From Stagonosporopsis chrysanthemi (Eukaryota > Ascomycota > Dothideomycetes > Pleosporales > Didymellaceae): a stretch of DNA of 64,000 nucleotides. Shown piece after piece: positions 23,089-34,888 of this stretch. Location: the NCBI GenBank assembly GCA_022560025.1, contig JAFISE010000018.1, positions 62,001 through 126,000 on the forward strand, read 5' to 3'. The notes below the pieces were generated by a model. The model was not told the DNA's origin. It made no database searches and worked only from the letters and a program-made list of their open reading frames with translations. Position 1 is the first letter of the stretch, and every line of letters starts with the position of its first letter. The position numbers were made by a program, and so were the translations under genes.

Positions 23089-24677
23089 TCAGCGTTTCTC
23101 CTCCAAGGTGTTCGCCCCCCATGAAGTCACAACTGGTCCAGCTTGTGCCTGTCTTGTGGGTGCGACGATTGCAACAGCATCCGCGATCTGAAGAACGAGA
23201 TTGTCGTCGCCATATTGGCCAATGACTTGTATACCGGCAGTTTCCTCTGCGGAAATATTCGGCTGAGCAACGACTTGGTCTCCCTGTGGTATTTGGACAG
23301 GAACGCTAACGGCCGGGAGGCCAGCGAGACTAGCTGGGACTGTGAAGACATCATTCATGTAAGCTGAGATAGAGTCTTGGTCCTTTAATCTAGCCAAAGA
23401 TGGCGCGAGCGTAGGGGCTGTAGGACATATTATCACGTCCACCTTCTCCAATGTCTCAGTTGAATGAGAAACCTGGTCGTTGAGAGGGTTCTGTTTCGAG
23501 AAGATCGTGTTGAAGTCCTGCTGAACCAGTCTTCGCACTTTCTGCGCTTGTATGAAGTAGTTATCGATGGCCTGTGCACTGAGCGTAAAAGCTCCAAGTA
23601 GGATGCGGCGTTGTACTTCAGAACCGAACCCTTGACTCCTCGTCTTGGCGAAGAGCACACTGTCAGGTGTTCCATCGATACCTTGTGCTCTACTCCCATA
23701 ACGGACCCCATCGTACTTAGCAAGATTACTCGAAGCTTCTGCTGGTGCAAGAACGTAGTATGCTGACAGCGCATGCTGCGTTGCTGGTAGGCGTACAGGA
23801 TGTAAACTGTGTCCCTGCTCCCACAAAGATCTCAGAGTACGTGTCCATGCCTCAAGAACAGCTGGCTGTAGTGTGCTGATGTTGTAATCTAATGGGATAC
23901 CAATGCGTCGCGATCGAGACGAGTTAGCACTGTCTTTGCCCAGCCGTATTCGCGTAGAAGGAGGGAGGGATGTGGGGTCTTGCGGATCGTAGGCGTTCAG
24001 CTTATCTGATTTTGATGTTAACGTGACAATCGAGATGGGAGGACTCTTGACGGCTTACCGAAGATGGCTTTGACATCGCCAACGTTCTTGCCCATGATAC
24101 CGACAGTATCCAGAGAGTTAGCATATGCTATGACACCCCATCTTGAGAGCAGCCCGTAGCTTGGCTTGAAGCCCACGACACCTGTGTACGCTGCTGGCAG
24201 TCGCACAGAGCCGCCAGTATCTGTACCCAAGGCAGCCCAACATTGCGCAGTTGCAACAGCGAGCGCACTGCCTCCTGAGCTACCTCCAGAACTCTTCTCT
24301 TCATCGTCGGCATGCTTCTGCATCTTGACAGGCCCAGCATGTGAGTGCGTGGAGTGCGAACCCATGCCGAACTCATCCATGTTCGTCTTTCCCACGACCA
24401 CCGCGCCGGCATCCTGCAGGAGCTTTACCACAGTCGCATCATACGGGCTTTCAAAATTCTTCAGTATCTCAGAGGATGCTGTAGTCTTCAAGTCTCTTGT
24501 GCAGATGTTGTCCTTGATTGCGATTGGCTTGTCTCCAACATCGTGACGGTCATTGTTCGATATGGCTTCAGCTCTCGAGAGCAGTTTCGTCGAGTCCGCC
24601 AGCGACACGAAGGCATTGAGATGTGAGTATTTCGATTGGTTGGCTAGATACTGCTTCGCATGCTTAAGGAGTGACAT
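23089..24677 (-). CDS. HER2: Mitochondrial glutamyl-tRNA(Gln) amidotransferase subunit A
   Basis: Amidase subunit of the mitochondrial GatFAB-type complex that converts Glu-tRNA(Gln) to Gln-tRNA(Gln). Exons 24059-24677 and 23089-24005 with a 53-nt intron give 511 residues. The start MSLLKHAKQYLANQSKYSHL matches the family N-terminus; there is no long presequence. The amidase signature shows the Ser-cisSer-Lys triad: Lys in KPIAIKDNI, and GGSSGGSALAVATAQCWAAL followed by GTDTGGSVRLPAAYTG. The C-terminal half has PAEASSNLAKYDGVRYG, SEVQRRILLGAF, and ICPTAPTLAP. The product acts in the mitochondrial matrix. The gene diverges from the IST2-like gene across 460 bp. Confidence 0.93.
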
Positions 24678-25137
24678 TTGGATGAGGGCGCATCGTCACT
24701 TTTTGGAGTTCGAGCTGCGTAGGTCGCGAAGACGCGTGCACGGGGCGCATGACTCGCGTGGCCACCCTTCACATGTGGCATGTTAAGCTTTGTTCAAGTC
24801 CATGGAGCTGTCGTCAAACAGAGCATTGTACAAAGGCACAGGTTTGAGTTACATAGCACATTATCAACCTACCCATAGTATTTGCAACGATCCTAGTGAC
24901 TACAGCAAGCTCGTGCAAGCCCGTGAGCACGAATATTGTAGATAACGACAACAATTGCACACACGTAAAATAAGTATCATCAAGCAGGATTCTGCACTTC
25001 CCAGTTGCACATAATTCTTGTTTATGCAGTGCGCGTCGACATTCCAAAAAAGCGGGATGCGTTGCAGGGATCCGTGATCGACGCCGCAATGACGTTCGTG
25101 CTGTCCCCTTTCGTAGTACACCACTTTCTTGGTTGGT
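24678..25137. promoter_or_regulatory. Bidirectional promoter region, GatA / Ist2-like
   Basis: 460 bp between divergent ATGs at 24677 (minus) and 25138 (plus); it must supply both promoters. No TATA box stands out. Confidence 0.45.
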
Positions 25138-27603
25138 ATGCCTTCAACTCCAGAGGGGCTCACACCTCACAAAATTCCCTACTTTACCGACCTCGCCTGG
25201 AAGATATACGACCTCAAATTCGTTCTCCTCGACTCGCGCGAAGCCTCCGCCATGACGAAACCGAAGGCGCTCCAGTCAAACCTGGACGTCGACTATGTGA
25301 TAAGCTACCGCTTCGCGAAGACGGGTACGCGGCATACGAATACACTCAAAGGCAAATCGGAGCTGACCAAAACACAGACAAGGCCAAAGCCGCTGCTCAG
25401 TTCGAGAAGCTGTGCCATGCACTCGCCAATGTGGGTCTGCAGACGGAAGCTCGCAATGGCGACAACCACTCGCTGTTACTCTTTGTCAGGGTCACTTCTG
25501 ATGAGCACTTGTTTGGCGAAGTGTACAGATCGAGGTAGGTACCGACCCACATACTGGTACCAAGCAGGTCGCTGACCGCCTTCAGGGTAAGAGACTGGAT
25601 GCACGGCGTCCGCTCTGCTGCTCCCGACAAAGAGACACGTGCAGCACTCGAAGCTGAACCCCTCTATGAAGCCGAACGCCTGCGAATCATATACCAGCTT
25701 ATCACCAACCCTACAGAAGAGGGTGGAGCTGGCATTACGCCCAAGGAGGGAGAATGGAAGAACGTCGAATCTATTTTCGCTCTCCACGATCATGCATACA
25801 ACAAGGATTGGATTAAGAAGTGGACATCCTCCTACTTTTTGAGTATAGAGGATCTTGATGAAATCCGAAATCGTTTAGGCGAGAAGGTACGCATCCTGCA
25901 AACAGTCTTCTGGCTGCATAGGCTGACCCTGACAGATCGCATTCTACTTTGCCTTTACACAGTCCTATTTCACCTTCCTGGTCCCCGCAGCAGGCTTCGG
26001 TGCCTTTGCATGGCTCTTCTTCGGCCACTTCTCGCCCATTTACGGCCTGTTCAGCGCGCTTTGGTGCACTGTCTTCACCGAATATTGGAAACATCAAGAA
26101 GGGGATCTCAGCGTTCGCTGGGGTGTTAAGAATGTCTCACAAATTGACACAAAGAGAAGGGACTTCCAGCATGAGAAGACCATTACGGATCCCGTCACTG
26201 GCGAGCAAGTTGGCTTCTTCCCGGCACAAAAACGATTCCAGCGACAATTGTTGCAAATTCCTTTCGCCATTGCCGCCACGCTCATGCTTGGAACCGTCAT
26301 TGCGACCTGCTTTGGTATCGAGGTCTTCATTTCAGAAGTATACAACGGGCCACTTAAGAGCGTCCTAGTCTTCATTCCGACTGGCATCCTCACTACAGTC
26401 AACCCCATTCTCAACACCATCCTTACGCAATTCGCCACGCGACTCACCCAGTTCGAGAACTACGAGACTGCAAGTGCATACCAGTATGCCTTGACCCAGA
26501 AGATCTTTGTCTTGAACTTCATCATGTCCTATCTTGGTATCTTCTTGACCGCATTTGTATACGTTCCTTTCGGGACTGTTATCGTACCTTACCTCGACGT
26601 CTTCAATGTCGCTGTTCGACCGTTCGCTGAGGACGAGAAGCAGTTGCATCTTCACACTACGACTGGCACTTCTAGCTGGGCAATTAACCCCGATCGTCTT
26701 CGCAAGCAGGTCATCTACTTCACCGTCACCGCGCAAATCGTCAATCTTGGTATGGAGCTCATCGTACCCTACTTGAAGCGCCGCGGTTTTGCAAAGTACA
26801 AGGAAATGCAATCCGAGCGTGCTGCAAAGAATGGCGGTGCCGCTCCCTCAGTCGCTGCAAATGATCCTCCTGAAGATGCTGCTTTCCTGGAGCGTGTCCG
26901 TAAAGAAGCCGAACTCGATGTCTACGACGTTACTGCCGACCTTCGTGAGATGGTTGTTCAGTTTGGCTACCTGTCACTATTCTCTGTCGTCTGGCCCCTG
27001 ACCTCTGTGTCGTTCCTTATCAACGATTGGATTGAGCTTCGCGCTGATGCCATGAAGATCTGTGTGGAGATGCAACGTCCCATTCCATGGCGAGCAGACA
27101 CCATCGGCCCTTGGCTCGACTCTCTTAGTTTCCTGACCTGGCTGGGTAGCCTTACCACCTCCGCTCTCGTATACATGTTCTACGGTGACGGCAAAGGCCC
27201 TGACGGCAAGCCCTCGAACATACAGCTCTGGGCTCTGCTCCTCACTGTCTTTTTCTCCGAACACATCTTCATCCTCGTCCGCACGGCTGTCCGCATTGCG
27301 GTGTCCAAGATGGATTCTCCAGGCCAGCAAAAGGAACGCCGCGAGCGCTTCTTGATCAGGAAACAATTCTTCGAGGAAAACCTTAGCCAGCTGCAGAAGT
27401 TCCCTACTTTGAGCGATGGTGGCGAGGAGATTACTAGGAAGAGTCTCGAGGAGGACGCAAGACAGTCCAGTTTGAGAGAGACTACGCCTGAGACGCGCTT
27501 CTGGAGTCGCCAGCGTGGCTGGAAGGAGTCTGCAAGCGTGGGCAAGAGTCTGATTGACAGAGCCGCGATCGAGGCTAGCCCTGAGAGGAAGAAGGAGTTG
27601 TAG
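25138..27603 (+). CDS. Ist2-like anoctamin/TMEM16 family membrane protein
   Basis: Predicted ER membrane protein of the anoctamin (TMEM16) family; yeast Ist2 tethers cortical ER to the plasma membrane and affects salt tolerance. Four exons (25138-25324, 25378-25534, 25586-25886, 25936-27603) give 770 residues. Introns are 53, 51 and 49 nt with GCTGACC, GCTGACC and GGCTGACC branch sites. The N-terminal cytosolic domain shows NLDVDYVISYRFAKTDKAKA, GLQTEARNGDNHSLLLFVRV, and EAERLRIIYQLITNP. The channel/scramblase core has roughly eight spans, from IAFYFAFTQSYFTFLVPAAG through FGYLSLFSVVWPLTSVSFL, with NDWIELRADAMKICVEMQRP between them. The long basic Ist2 tail that binds plasma-membrane lipids is not obvious here. 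An apparent frame change near 25325 is explained by the first intron. Confidence 0.92.
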
Positions 27604-28064
27604 GTGTTGTCAGTCGCGGTTGACGTATGGAGAGCAGGCGTGGTGTGGGTAGCAGGGAAGACGGTGGTGGACGAAAAGGCCCCGGCTTCGGATCTGGGGT
27701 TGAGCATTTATAGCCTGGCGTTCCTGAGCGACCTAAGCAACACCACTATCAATTGAGATTGTCCTTTTCGCGCAATCTGCCGCTTATGAGTGAATTACGT
27801 CCCATGTGTTTTGCTGTGAAAGTAACCAGACAACACTACAAGGACACACTCTCAACAACACTGTGCTGGGCATGTAGTGCTTGGATGTTGTTGTAAAGTG
27901 TCTCATTGTTGCTCTATCATCTCCAACGCACTATCCCTTCATTTCAATTCTCTATACGTCGCCAACCGGCAGCCGTGCGGCGCTGAACTTTTCATTCCAT
28001 CCGCCGCGCTGTATGCAAATATCCTTAATGTATGAACAAGTCTCCAACAAGTGCCGCCCGGGGC
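27604..28064. other. Convergent 3' region
   Basis: 460 bp between convergent genes (Ist2-like and profilin). No gene or RNA feature is seen. Confidence 0.5.
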
Positions 28065-28728
28065 TTAGTAGCCGACCTTCTTCAGGTACTCGCCCAGCTC
28101 GGCGACGCTGTTGAAAGCGTTGGGGGTCTGCACCTCGGCGGAGTGGTGCGCGATCAGCAGCGCCTGGGTTGTCTTGTAGGCGACGACGCCCTCCTTGCCC
28201 TATAGCACGTGTGTTAGTGTCTGTGCGTGGGCTGTAGAGGTGAACTCCAAGAGCTGGACTGGGGTGTGATGGTGCGCACCTTCTTTGCCTTGAGCGAGTC
28301 ATCTGATGCCTCGATGGTCATGTACTTCTCGCCGTTGATCTTGATGCCGTTGGCGATGACAGACTTGGGCTCGCTCTTGTCGGTGAACGAGGCGGCGATG
28401 GCGCCCATCTCGGCGGCGGTGAGCTGGTGCTGTCAGCTTCGGTCTTCGCGCAAGTGCGGCCTTGGCTCTCAAGCTTGTTGTGCCTGAGTGTGCTGCGTGG
28501 TGCTGGACGTACGGAGAAGCCGGGGGACGAGGCCCAGGTTGTCTGGCCGGTGGCATCGCAGATGACGGCCTTGTCAATGTTGCCAGTGCCGACGAGGCTG
28601 CGGAGCGATTAGAGGCGGTCTGTGTGCTTTGCAGGTAGCTGGTTACCTCTGGTCGACGTATGCTGTCGTTGCGATTAGTTTCCATAACGGCCCGCAGTGC
28701 GTCACTGGTGCTCACCTTGCCAGGACAT
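28065..28728 (-). CDS. PFY1: Profilin
   Basis: Actin-monomer and poly-proline binding protein acting with formins. Five exons (28716-28728, 28647-28662, 28513-28597, 28280-28423, 28065-28199) give 130 residues, the normal profilin length. Exon 2 is a 16-nt micro-exon. Introns are 53, 49, 89 and 80 nt. The product begins MSWQAYVDQSLVGTGNIDKA, then ICDATGQTTWASSPGF, KSVIANGIKINGEKYMTIEA, and ends FNSVAELGEYLKKVGY. Both halves of the profilin signature (MSWQAYVD and the C-terminal helix) are intact. For intron 3 two acceptors are possible; the one at 28424 was chosen because it gives the family length (the other adds two residues). Confidence 0.94.
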
Positions 28729-29577
28729 GATTACTGAAGGGTAGTATGCAGGAGCTTGGTGTGGTGGGGTGCGTGGAGGTATAGTTGAGACAGTCGCAGA
28801 AGAAAATCGCAAGTTTGAGGCGAGGTAGATCAACAAGGGTCTGACTAAGCGGTAGTGAAGGTATGCGGTGTGGAAAGGCGAGTGTTGGGGTGTTGTCGCG
28901 GACGGACGGGGCCGTTTGGTGTCCTTGGTGGGGCAGAGATGGAATTTAGAGACTGACAGCGGGGTCGCTGTTGCAACGGGCGACGAGCAGAGCAGACATG
29001 GTGTTATCTCAACACAACGCCATTTCGACTGCCTACAGCAATGGCGCCACCATGCAGCTGTCTGTCTGACGTGCTCAGCCTTGGGTCAGGTTGCAACTGT
29101 CACACCTGACAGCTCGCACGACCAGGGCTCGACGCTCTACGCGCATCTGCCGCGCTGCCATTCTGGCCCAAGGACTTACTATACAAGATTGGCCAGAACG
29201 AGCGGTGCTGTACGTGGCAGAACCTTGGGCGCAAGCTTGGGCTTAATCAACAATGATGCATGTGCTCAGTTTGCGTCGTCTCGGAGAATAACGAGCTTGT
29301 GGCGATCGAGGCGCTTCGGGCTTGTGCTTGATCATCGCAGACCCGATCACCGCTATGAAGTGCCGTTACCTGTTGATGCACCCAGGAGGACGCGTTCAAG
29401 ATAGATTCAGATTCAGGTGAGCTGATATGGCTGCAAAAGCTGTTCATGGCAGGAAAGTCGCCACGACAATGCCCGAGCTACTTGGCTCCCCTCTTAAGGC
29501 AACCACTCGATCTCGTTTTCCTGAACATCTTATTTCGTCTAAAGCCTGAGACCTTTGACCACAAGCTTCTCTCCAGT
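28729..29577. promoter_or_regulatory. Divergent region, profilin / GH72-like gene
   Basis: About 850 bp between divergent genes. An in-frame ATG at 29446 could extend the GH72 protein by 44 residues, so the right part may be coding. No other gene is supported. Confidence 0.4.
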
Positions 29578-30973
29578 ATGGAATTGCCTATTAGAACCAT
29601 TAATCAAATGGGTGAATCTACAGCCTCTATTCCCATAACAGTCCGCGGACGCTACCTGTGGAGGGGTGACGAAAGGGTACGGCTGATCGATCTAAGTGTA
29701 GCTTTATATGCTGACCAGAGCGTAGTTCTTCGTCCGGGGAGTCGTATACCAAGTCTCGGGTACACAAGATCCAATCTCAGACGCCCGTCTGCCACAGCTG
29801 AAGCAGGACATTTCACTGTTCAGAGAGCTAGGACTGAACACATTGTTTGTTTGTTTGTGATTACAAAGTCGGACCAAAGACGCAAAGCTAATAGTTGGAG
29901 ACATGATCGATACTACAAAAAGACATGGACAAGCTATGAAACTGCTCGAGGAGGCTAGCATCTACGTGTTCACAAATGTCTCCAATCGCTTCAACGCCAT
30001 CAATCGCCTCGATCCATACAGCTCTTATCACCGCAAGGCGATGGCAGAGTTCTTCCAGGCTATAGATGTCATGTCGCAATATCCTAACACATTGGGTCTA
30101 CTTGCAGGTGTGGCTACCATGAACAGCCATATTACCAAAAATGCCGCCCCTGTCATCAAAGCCGTTGTAAGAGATCTAAAGAGATACATGAAGCTGCAGA
30201 GTGCAGCTAGCGGCCGGAGAATACTTCCTGTGGGCTATGCGGCTGCCACGGTCGAGCAACTAGACACGACAGCCCTCAGTTATCTGTCCCTGGGCGATCC
30301 GGCAAACTCGATAGATTTCTGGACGGTAAGCTACTTTCCAATTCCTGGCTCTCACATTGACCTCCTGTGACAGTGTAATTGCTACATGTGGGCTGGGCAA
30401 TCGAACATGCACATGTCTGGCTACGAAGCGTTGGTAACTCGCCTCGAGAACGCAGCCATCCCAATTTTCATGTCCGAGTACGGCACAAATCTGCAAAGCC
30501 CGCGACTGTTTCAAGAGACAGCAGCACTGTACTCAACACGCATGAGTCAAGTATTTTCTGGAGGCTGTGTGTATGAGTTCTGGCAGGAGCCGAATCGCTA
30601 CGGCCTGGTGGAACTCTCAACTGAAGGGCAAGGCCATGATACCCCGGCCGGGGCGCTTGAGCAACGCCTTGAGAAAGCTGTCGCTCGATCGAATGATACC
30701 AGGAAGACTGCTGAGAAGCGTGAGACAGAGAGAGGACCTCTATCAATCTTCCATGACTTCGTGAACTACAAGATGAATTTGGATGCGACAAGGGAGATTG
30801 ATAAAAGTTGGGAAGGGGACATCATGGAGCGTCAGACTGCTGAACGAGAGAGAGCGGATATCACACAGAAAAGCTGGCCATGGGAGCCGCAATTCCAGAT
30901 CCCAGATACCGTTGTTGATTGGGCACAGCTGGGAGAACAGATCAACGGAAATGGTCTGCTACATGTTATATAA
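29578..30973 (+). CDS. Divergent GH72 (glucanosyltransferase-like) protein lacking the acid/base Glu
   Basis: Related to GAS/GEL beta-1,3-glucanosyltransferases, which elongate cell-wall glucan. Exons 29578-29676, 29726-29852, 29901-30325 and 30374-30973 give 416 residues (460 from the ATG at 29446). Introns are 48-49 nt. Family landmarks: ITVRGRYLWRGDERFFVRGV, DARLPQLKQDISLFRELGLN, TLFVYMIDTTKRHGQAMKLL, KNAAPVIKAVVRDLKRYM, and IFMSEYGTN with the nucleophile Glu near residue 252. At the acid/base site the usual AGNEVIN reads AGVATMN, so the catalytic Glu is Ala (near 147). No signal peptide and no GPI signal are visible. The C-terminal 110 residues are charged and end with PWEPQFQIPDTVVDW. 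All introns keep frame, so this is an intact gene. Probably a non-catalytic or repurposed relative. Confidence 0.82.
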
Positions 30974-31211
30974 CGTCTATCAAGGGTAAAAACAACGAAG
31001 TAAAGTGAACGCCTGAACGTTCTATGCACGGTGGCTCGTGCACACGCTACCTAGTCGTGAAGCTCTCCAACTGACGCGCTCCTGCAGCAAGCTTCAAGCT
31101 ACAAAGAAAGTCAAGCTTTCGCAAACTCGACACCAGTAACACCCAAATTGGACACCACGAGCTCGCAAAGCGATAACGCCTCAATAACCACAAGCGCTAG
31201 CTTCGCTCAAC

Positions 31212-32370
31212 ATGCCCTCGCGCTCACCGTCTCCGATGGACCGTTCGCGATCACCAACGCGTTCTCCAACTCCCCGGGACCATTCGCGCACAAGGACCCC
31301 GAGGCGCTCTCAATCAGCGCGATCGCAGTCGCCTCGTGGTTCTAGATCGCCACGCTCCCTGTCCCACTCCCGTTCACGCACAAGATCACCGACACCCAGG
31401 CGTAACGGGCGCAGAAGTTATACACCAGATGACAGGTCGCGGTCGCGGTCGCGAACGAGGTCGCCAAATGGTAGAGGGAGGAGCTTCAGTCGCAGTCCTA
31501 CTCCCAGGGACGGCTCACCTGCGCCCAGGAGTGCAAAGGTAAGAGATCCTTAGCAGCAGTCATCAGCCTTGTTGCGCGGTCACTGACCGTCATTACAGAT
31601 TGTAGTGGAAGCGTTGACCAGGAACGTCAAAGAGGATCACGTTCGCGAGATTTTTGGGAAGTACGGTAGCATCAAGGAACTGAGGATGCCGATGAATCCA
31701 ACTTGTACGTTTGCTTGCTTCTCTACTGCAAGGCTATGCTGACTTGTCAGTCAATGTGAATCGCGGAACCGCATACATCATGTACGAAGAAATCGAGGAT
31801 GCTGAGCGCGCGATCGCAAAGATGCACGACGCCCAACTAGACGGCGCGAAAATCCAGGTCTCAATCGTTCTCCCGCGTCGCCGCTTCTCTCGAACACCTC
31901 CGCCGAGACGCGGGGGACCACCACCGCGATTCCACGAGGACAACAATGGGTTTAGTGGTGGAGGGCCACCCGGTGCCTACAGACCACCACCAATGGGAAA
32001 TTTTGGAGGCGGACGAGGACGAGGCCGATCACCTTCACCGCGAGGAGGCTGGCGCGGACGAGGCAGGGGAAGAGGCAGGGGAGGGCGTGGAGGCGGCGAC
32101 TTTGGTTACAGACCGCGCTCATACTCGAGGTCTAGAAGTCGGTCACCACGGAGAAGCATGTCGCGATCATCGTACAGTAGGTCGCCGTCAAGGACACCAC
32201 CGCGTCGTAGGGGAGGGGGACGTGGAGATGGAGGTGGAGGCGGCAGAGGCTACGGGCGAAGAGGCTCCTCGCCTAGAAGAGGTGGACGAGGCGGTGGTAG
32301 CAGGCGAAGCCCAAGTTACGACTCATACGACAGCCCACGATCGAGGAGCAGGAGCAGGAGCAGGAGATAG
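31212..32370 (+). CDS. RNPS1-like SR protein (one RRM between RS-rich arms)
   Basis: Predicted nuclear RNA-binding protein of the RNPS1/SR type, acting in splicing and exon-junction complexes. Exons 31212-31538, 31599-31704 and 31751-32370 (introns 60 and 46 nt) give 350 residues. Residues 1-109 are an RS arm (SRSPSPMDRSRSPTRSPTPR). The RRM spans about 110-190: IVVEALTRNVKEDHVREIFG is the RNP2 side, then YGSIKELRMP, RGTAYIMYEEIEDAERAIAK is RNP1-like, and DGAKIQVSIVL. The C-terminal arm is RGG-rich then RS-rich, ending RSRSRSRSRR. The RRM preceded and followed by RS regions fits RNPS1 better than classical SR proteins. Confidence 0.88.
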
Positions 32371-33080
32371 AAAGAAAGGGCAGTTAGCTTGATAGAAATT
32401 ACGCGCTGAAAGCGCACGAGTCGAACACGTCACCTTTGAACGTATCAGGTACCGACTAGGATTGCAAGCACTGCATCGTTAGCTTCACTGCAGACTTTCG
32501 CCGCGACCCTGCTGCGAAAACCCGCTCGACGCACTACAAACTCGTCACCTCCCAGAGCTCTCTTCACAGCACATTCCACACCACGATAAGACCTCATATG
32601 CATTCTGAGCCTCTTTACCGCCTTATATTGCAAGAAAATCGCACAGTCGCCCCTCAACGTGTCGCAACTACGAAGTGTCTCACCCGGTTGACAATGTATG
32701 CCTGAGAGAATGGCGCGAAGCGTGTGGAGAGTGCCACGATGCGCCCGTGCTGTCACAGAGTGGGAAGTGCTTAAGTTCAGACCGGCAAACCACATAATTT
32801 CGCACCTTGAAGTGAAACATGGAGTGATGCTACGGCAGGCATGGTTCAAGTGAAACTATCGGCTCTCTGAGCTCAGTAAAAGGTTCTCAGTACGCCTGTT
32901 CGCCGTGTACATGTCCAAAGCTTGTGCAGATCCACATTGTGCCTTGTACGATGATGATTGCAGCGCCTCGTTGAGTAGGGAGTAACATATTGAGTTCAAG
33001 ATAATGCAGAGGCAACGCCTTCAGCACGCCCAAGACCGAACACAGTCAATTTTGATCCTCACTCCTTCACGACCGTTCGC
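32371..33080. other. Convergent intergenic region
   Basis: About 710 bp between convergent genes. A short minus-strand frame (32445-32849) has no recognisable domain. Nothing supported. Confidence 0.5.
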
Positions 33081-34888
33081 CTACTCAGCATCTACAGCCA
33101 TCCCATCTCCACCCTTGTCCTTGTCCTTCCCAGCTGCCTTGATGCCCGCCTCGAAGCTAGGACAGCCCTGCGCTGCCTTGAAAGCAAGCTGGTAACGCAT
33201 AACAGTCTTATTGCCGCCGGCGTTCAAGCCCTTTGCCTTGCACATCTTTTTGAGCTGCTCATGATTCCATTCCAAGTCGGCGTCGGTGAGCGAGGCGACG
33301 AGCTCCTCCTTGCTCTTGTTGACGGTAGGCAGACCACGTTTCGCGCAAAGGTTCGCAAGGTCGGTTGTGCTAAGGTAAGAGCGTGGGTCGACGGTCTCAG
33401 AGTCATCCTTCGCGGACTTTGACGGCGTGGTTTTGTCGGCTGAAGCATTGGATGAGTCGATTGCTGCATCTGTTTTGGCCTTCTTGGCGACACGCTTCTT
33501 AGAAGTTAAGGCAGCCTTCTTGATCTGCGCATTACGCTCCGCCTTCGCCTTGTGGTTCTCGGATGCCTGCTGCGCACGAAGTTGAGCCTGCGCGGCTCGC
33601 TGCATAAGACTCGCCGCCTTCGCTTGCTCTTTGGCTACGCGCTTGTTGGCAGTCTCCTCGGCCTTTTGAGCATTCTTGATCTTGAACTCGTCTTTGACAC
33701 GCTTCTCCATAGCCTTTCTAGTTTCCTTCTCAGCCTCCTCTTTCTCACGAGCTGCCTCGCGGGACAAGCGAAAAACTTCTAATTCTTCGCGGCGAGCGTC
33801 TGGATCGTCGTCGACATTGCAAGGGATGCGAGCAGTACCTGACATGAGCTCACCATAACGGATGCGACAAGCGCTGGCTGAGAAGAGAGAGCCCTTGTCA
33901 AGTCGACGCATGTACTCAGACACTTTGCGGAACCGCCAGGCACGAATGCGTTCGATCTCATAGCTGATCTCAATGTCGGCCAGAGCATACGCTTGCGCAA
34001 GGCGTTGGTCCTGCGACTGTCAGTGTGCTGTAATGAAGGTCTTATCGAATGTTGAAAGCTCACATCCTCCAACTGCCACTCCTTCATGCCCTCCTGCAAG
34101 AGGTAGTCAACATGCTCGGCTTGAGCTAGACGAATTCGCATGATGCGCGTAGAGATGGATTTCTGATCATAGCGGACTCGGCCGTCCTTCGCGAGCTTCT
34201 CGGAGATCTGACGGTCGCTATAACCCTTCTCGCGCATCTCAAGCATCAGCTCATCGTCGGAATCAAGATCTGCAGACACTCGCTTGTGGTAGGCAGGTAG
34301 ACTTTCGCCCTTCTTACGGTCGCCTGACAGTGGTGAGCAGGCTGAATTCCGTCATGAGTTTGAAACTTACGGCGACCAAAGGTGCCGAACACTCGAGAGC
34401 TCTGAAGGTGGGCAAGTGAGGAAGCTCCCTCCTCGAGGATGAAAGCCTCGCCGCCTTCCAACTTGATACGCGCATCGGTCAGCTTAGAATGGTTCTGTTC
34501 GCCATCAGTGGCCTCGGCGCGGGCGGGCTTGCGCTTGCGCTTCTTGCTGGCAGTTTCATTGATGAATATGTCGCTGTCTTCATCACTATCGTCTTCATCG
34601 ATCTTGAAATCAGGGTTGTCGAGAGCATTGGACTCGAAGCTATCATCATCGTCCTAAACTTTGTTAGGCGCTCCCTTCAAAGTGTACAGTTACGACATAC
34701 AGAGTTCATGCCCGAGAAAGTGGAGCCCTCCGCATCATCATCCTGGTCGTCGCTGGAGGCCATCCCCATAGCATCTTGGAAAGCCATGTCATTGACAGGC
34801 TCAGCATCTGTATCATCTGTCAGTATGCTTGTCGCTTGGAGCCAACACGTTAAGCCTTACTATCGAAGCTGAAAGCTGAATCCGTCAT
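33081..34888 (-). CDS. Uncharacterised fungal nuclear-type protein with SAP-like C-terminus, 538 aa
   Basis: Five exons (34861-34888, 34701-34816, 34371-34653, 34064-34323, 33081-34010) with introns of 44-53 nt give 538 residues. The N-terminus is acidic (MTDSAFSFDNDTDAEPVNDM). Then come a KKRKRKPARA basic stretch and a helical HTH/Myb-like block (DELMLEMREKGYSDRQISEK, DYLLQEGMKEWQLED). A long Lys/Glu/Arg coiled coil follows around 300-400. The C-terminus has two SAP-like repeats (DLANLCAKRGLPTVNKSKEE and EQLKKMCKAKGLNAGGNKT). It is likely a chromatin or DNA-binding protein, by inference only. For intron 4 two acceptors 6 nt apart (exon start 34016 or 34010) are both in frame; the shorter was used. 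Confidence 0.82.

Noticed and set aside
25325..25377. Apparent frameshift in the Ist2-like gene after VDYVISYRFAKT
   Set aside because: A 53-nt intron (GTACGC donor, GCTGACC branch, ACACAG acceptor) restores the frame to AKTDKAKAAAQFEKL.
29853..29900. In-frame TGA and frame confusion in the GH72-like gene, suggesting a pseudogene
   Set aside because: The TGA at 29858 lies in a 48-nt intron (donor GTTTGT, CTAAT branch, acceptor GGAG). Splicing gives TLFVYMIDTTK, exactly the family sequence.
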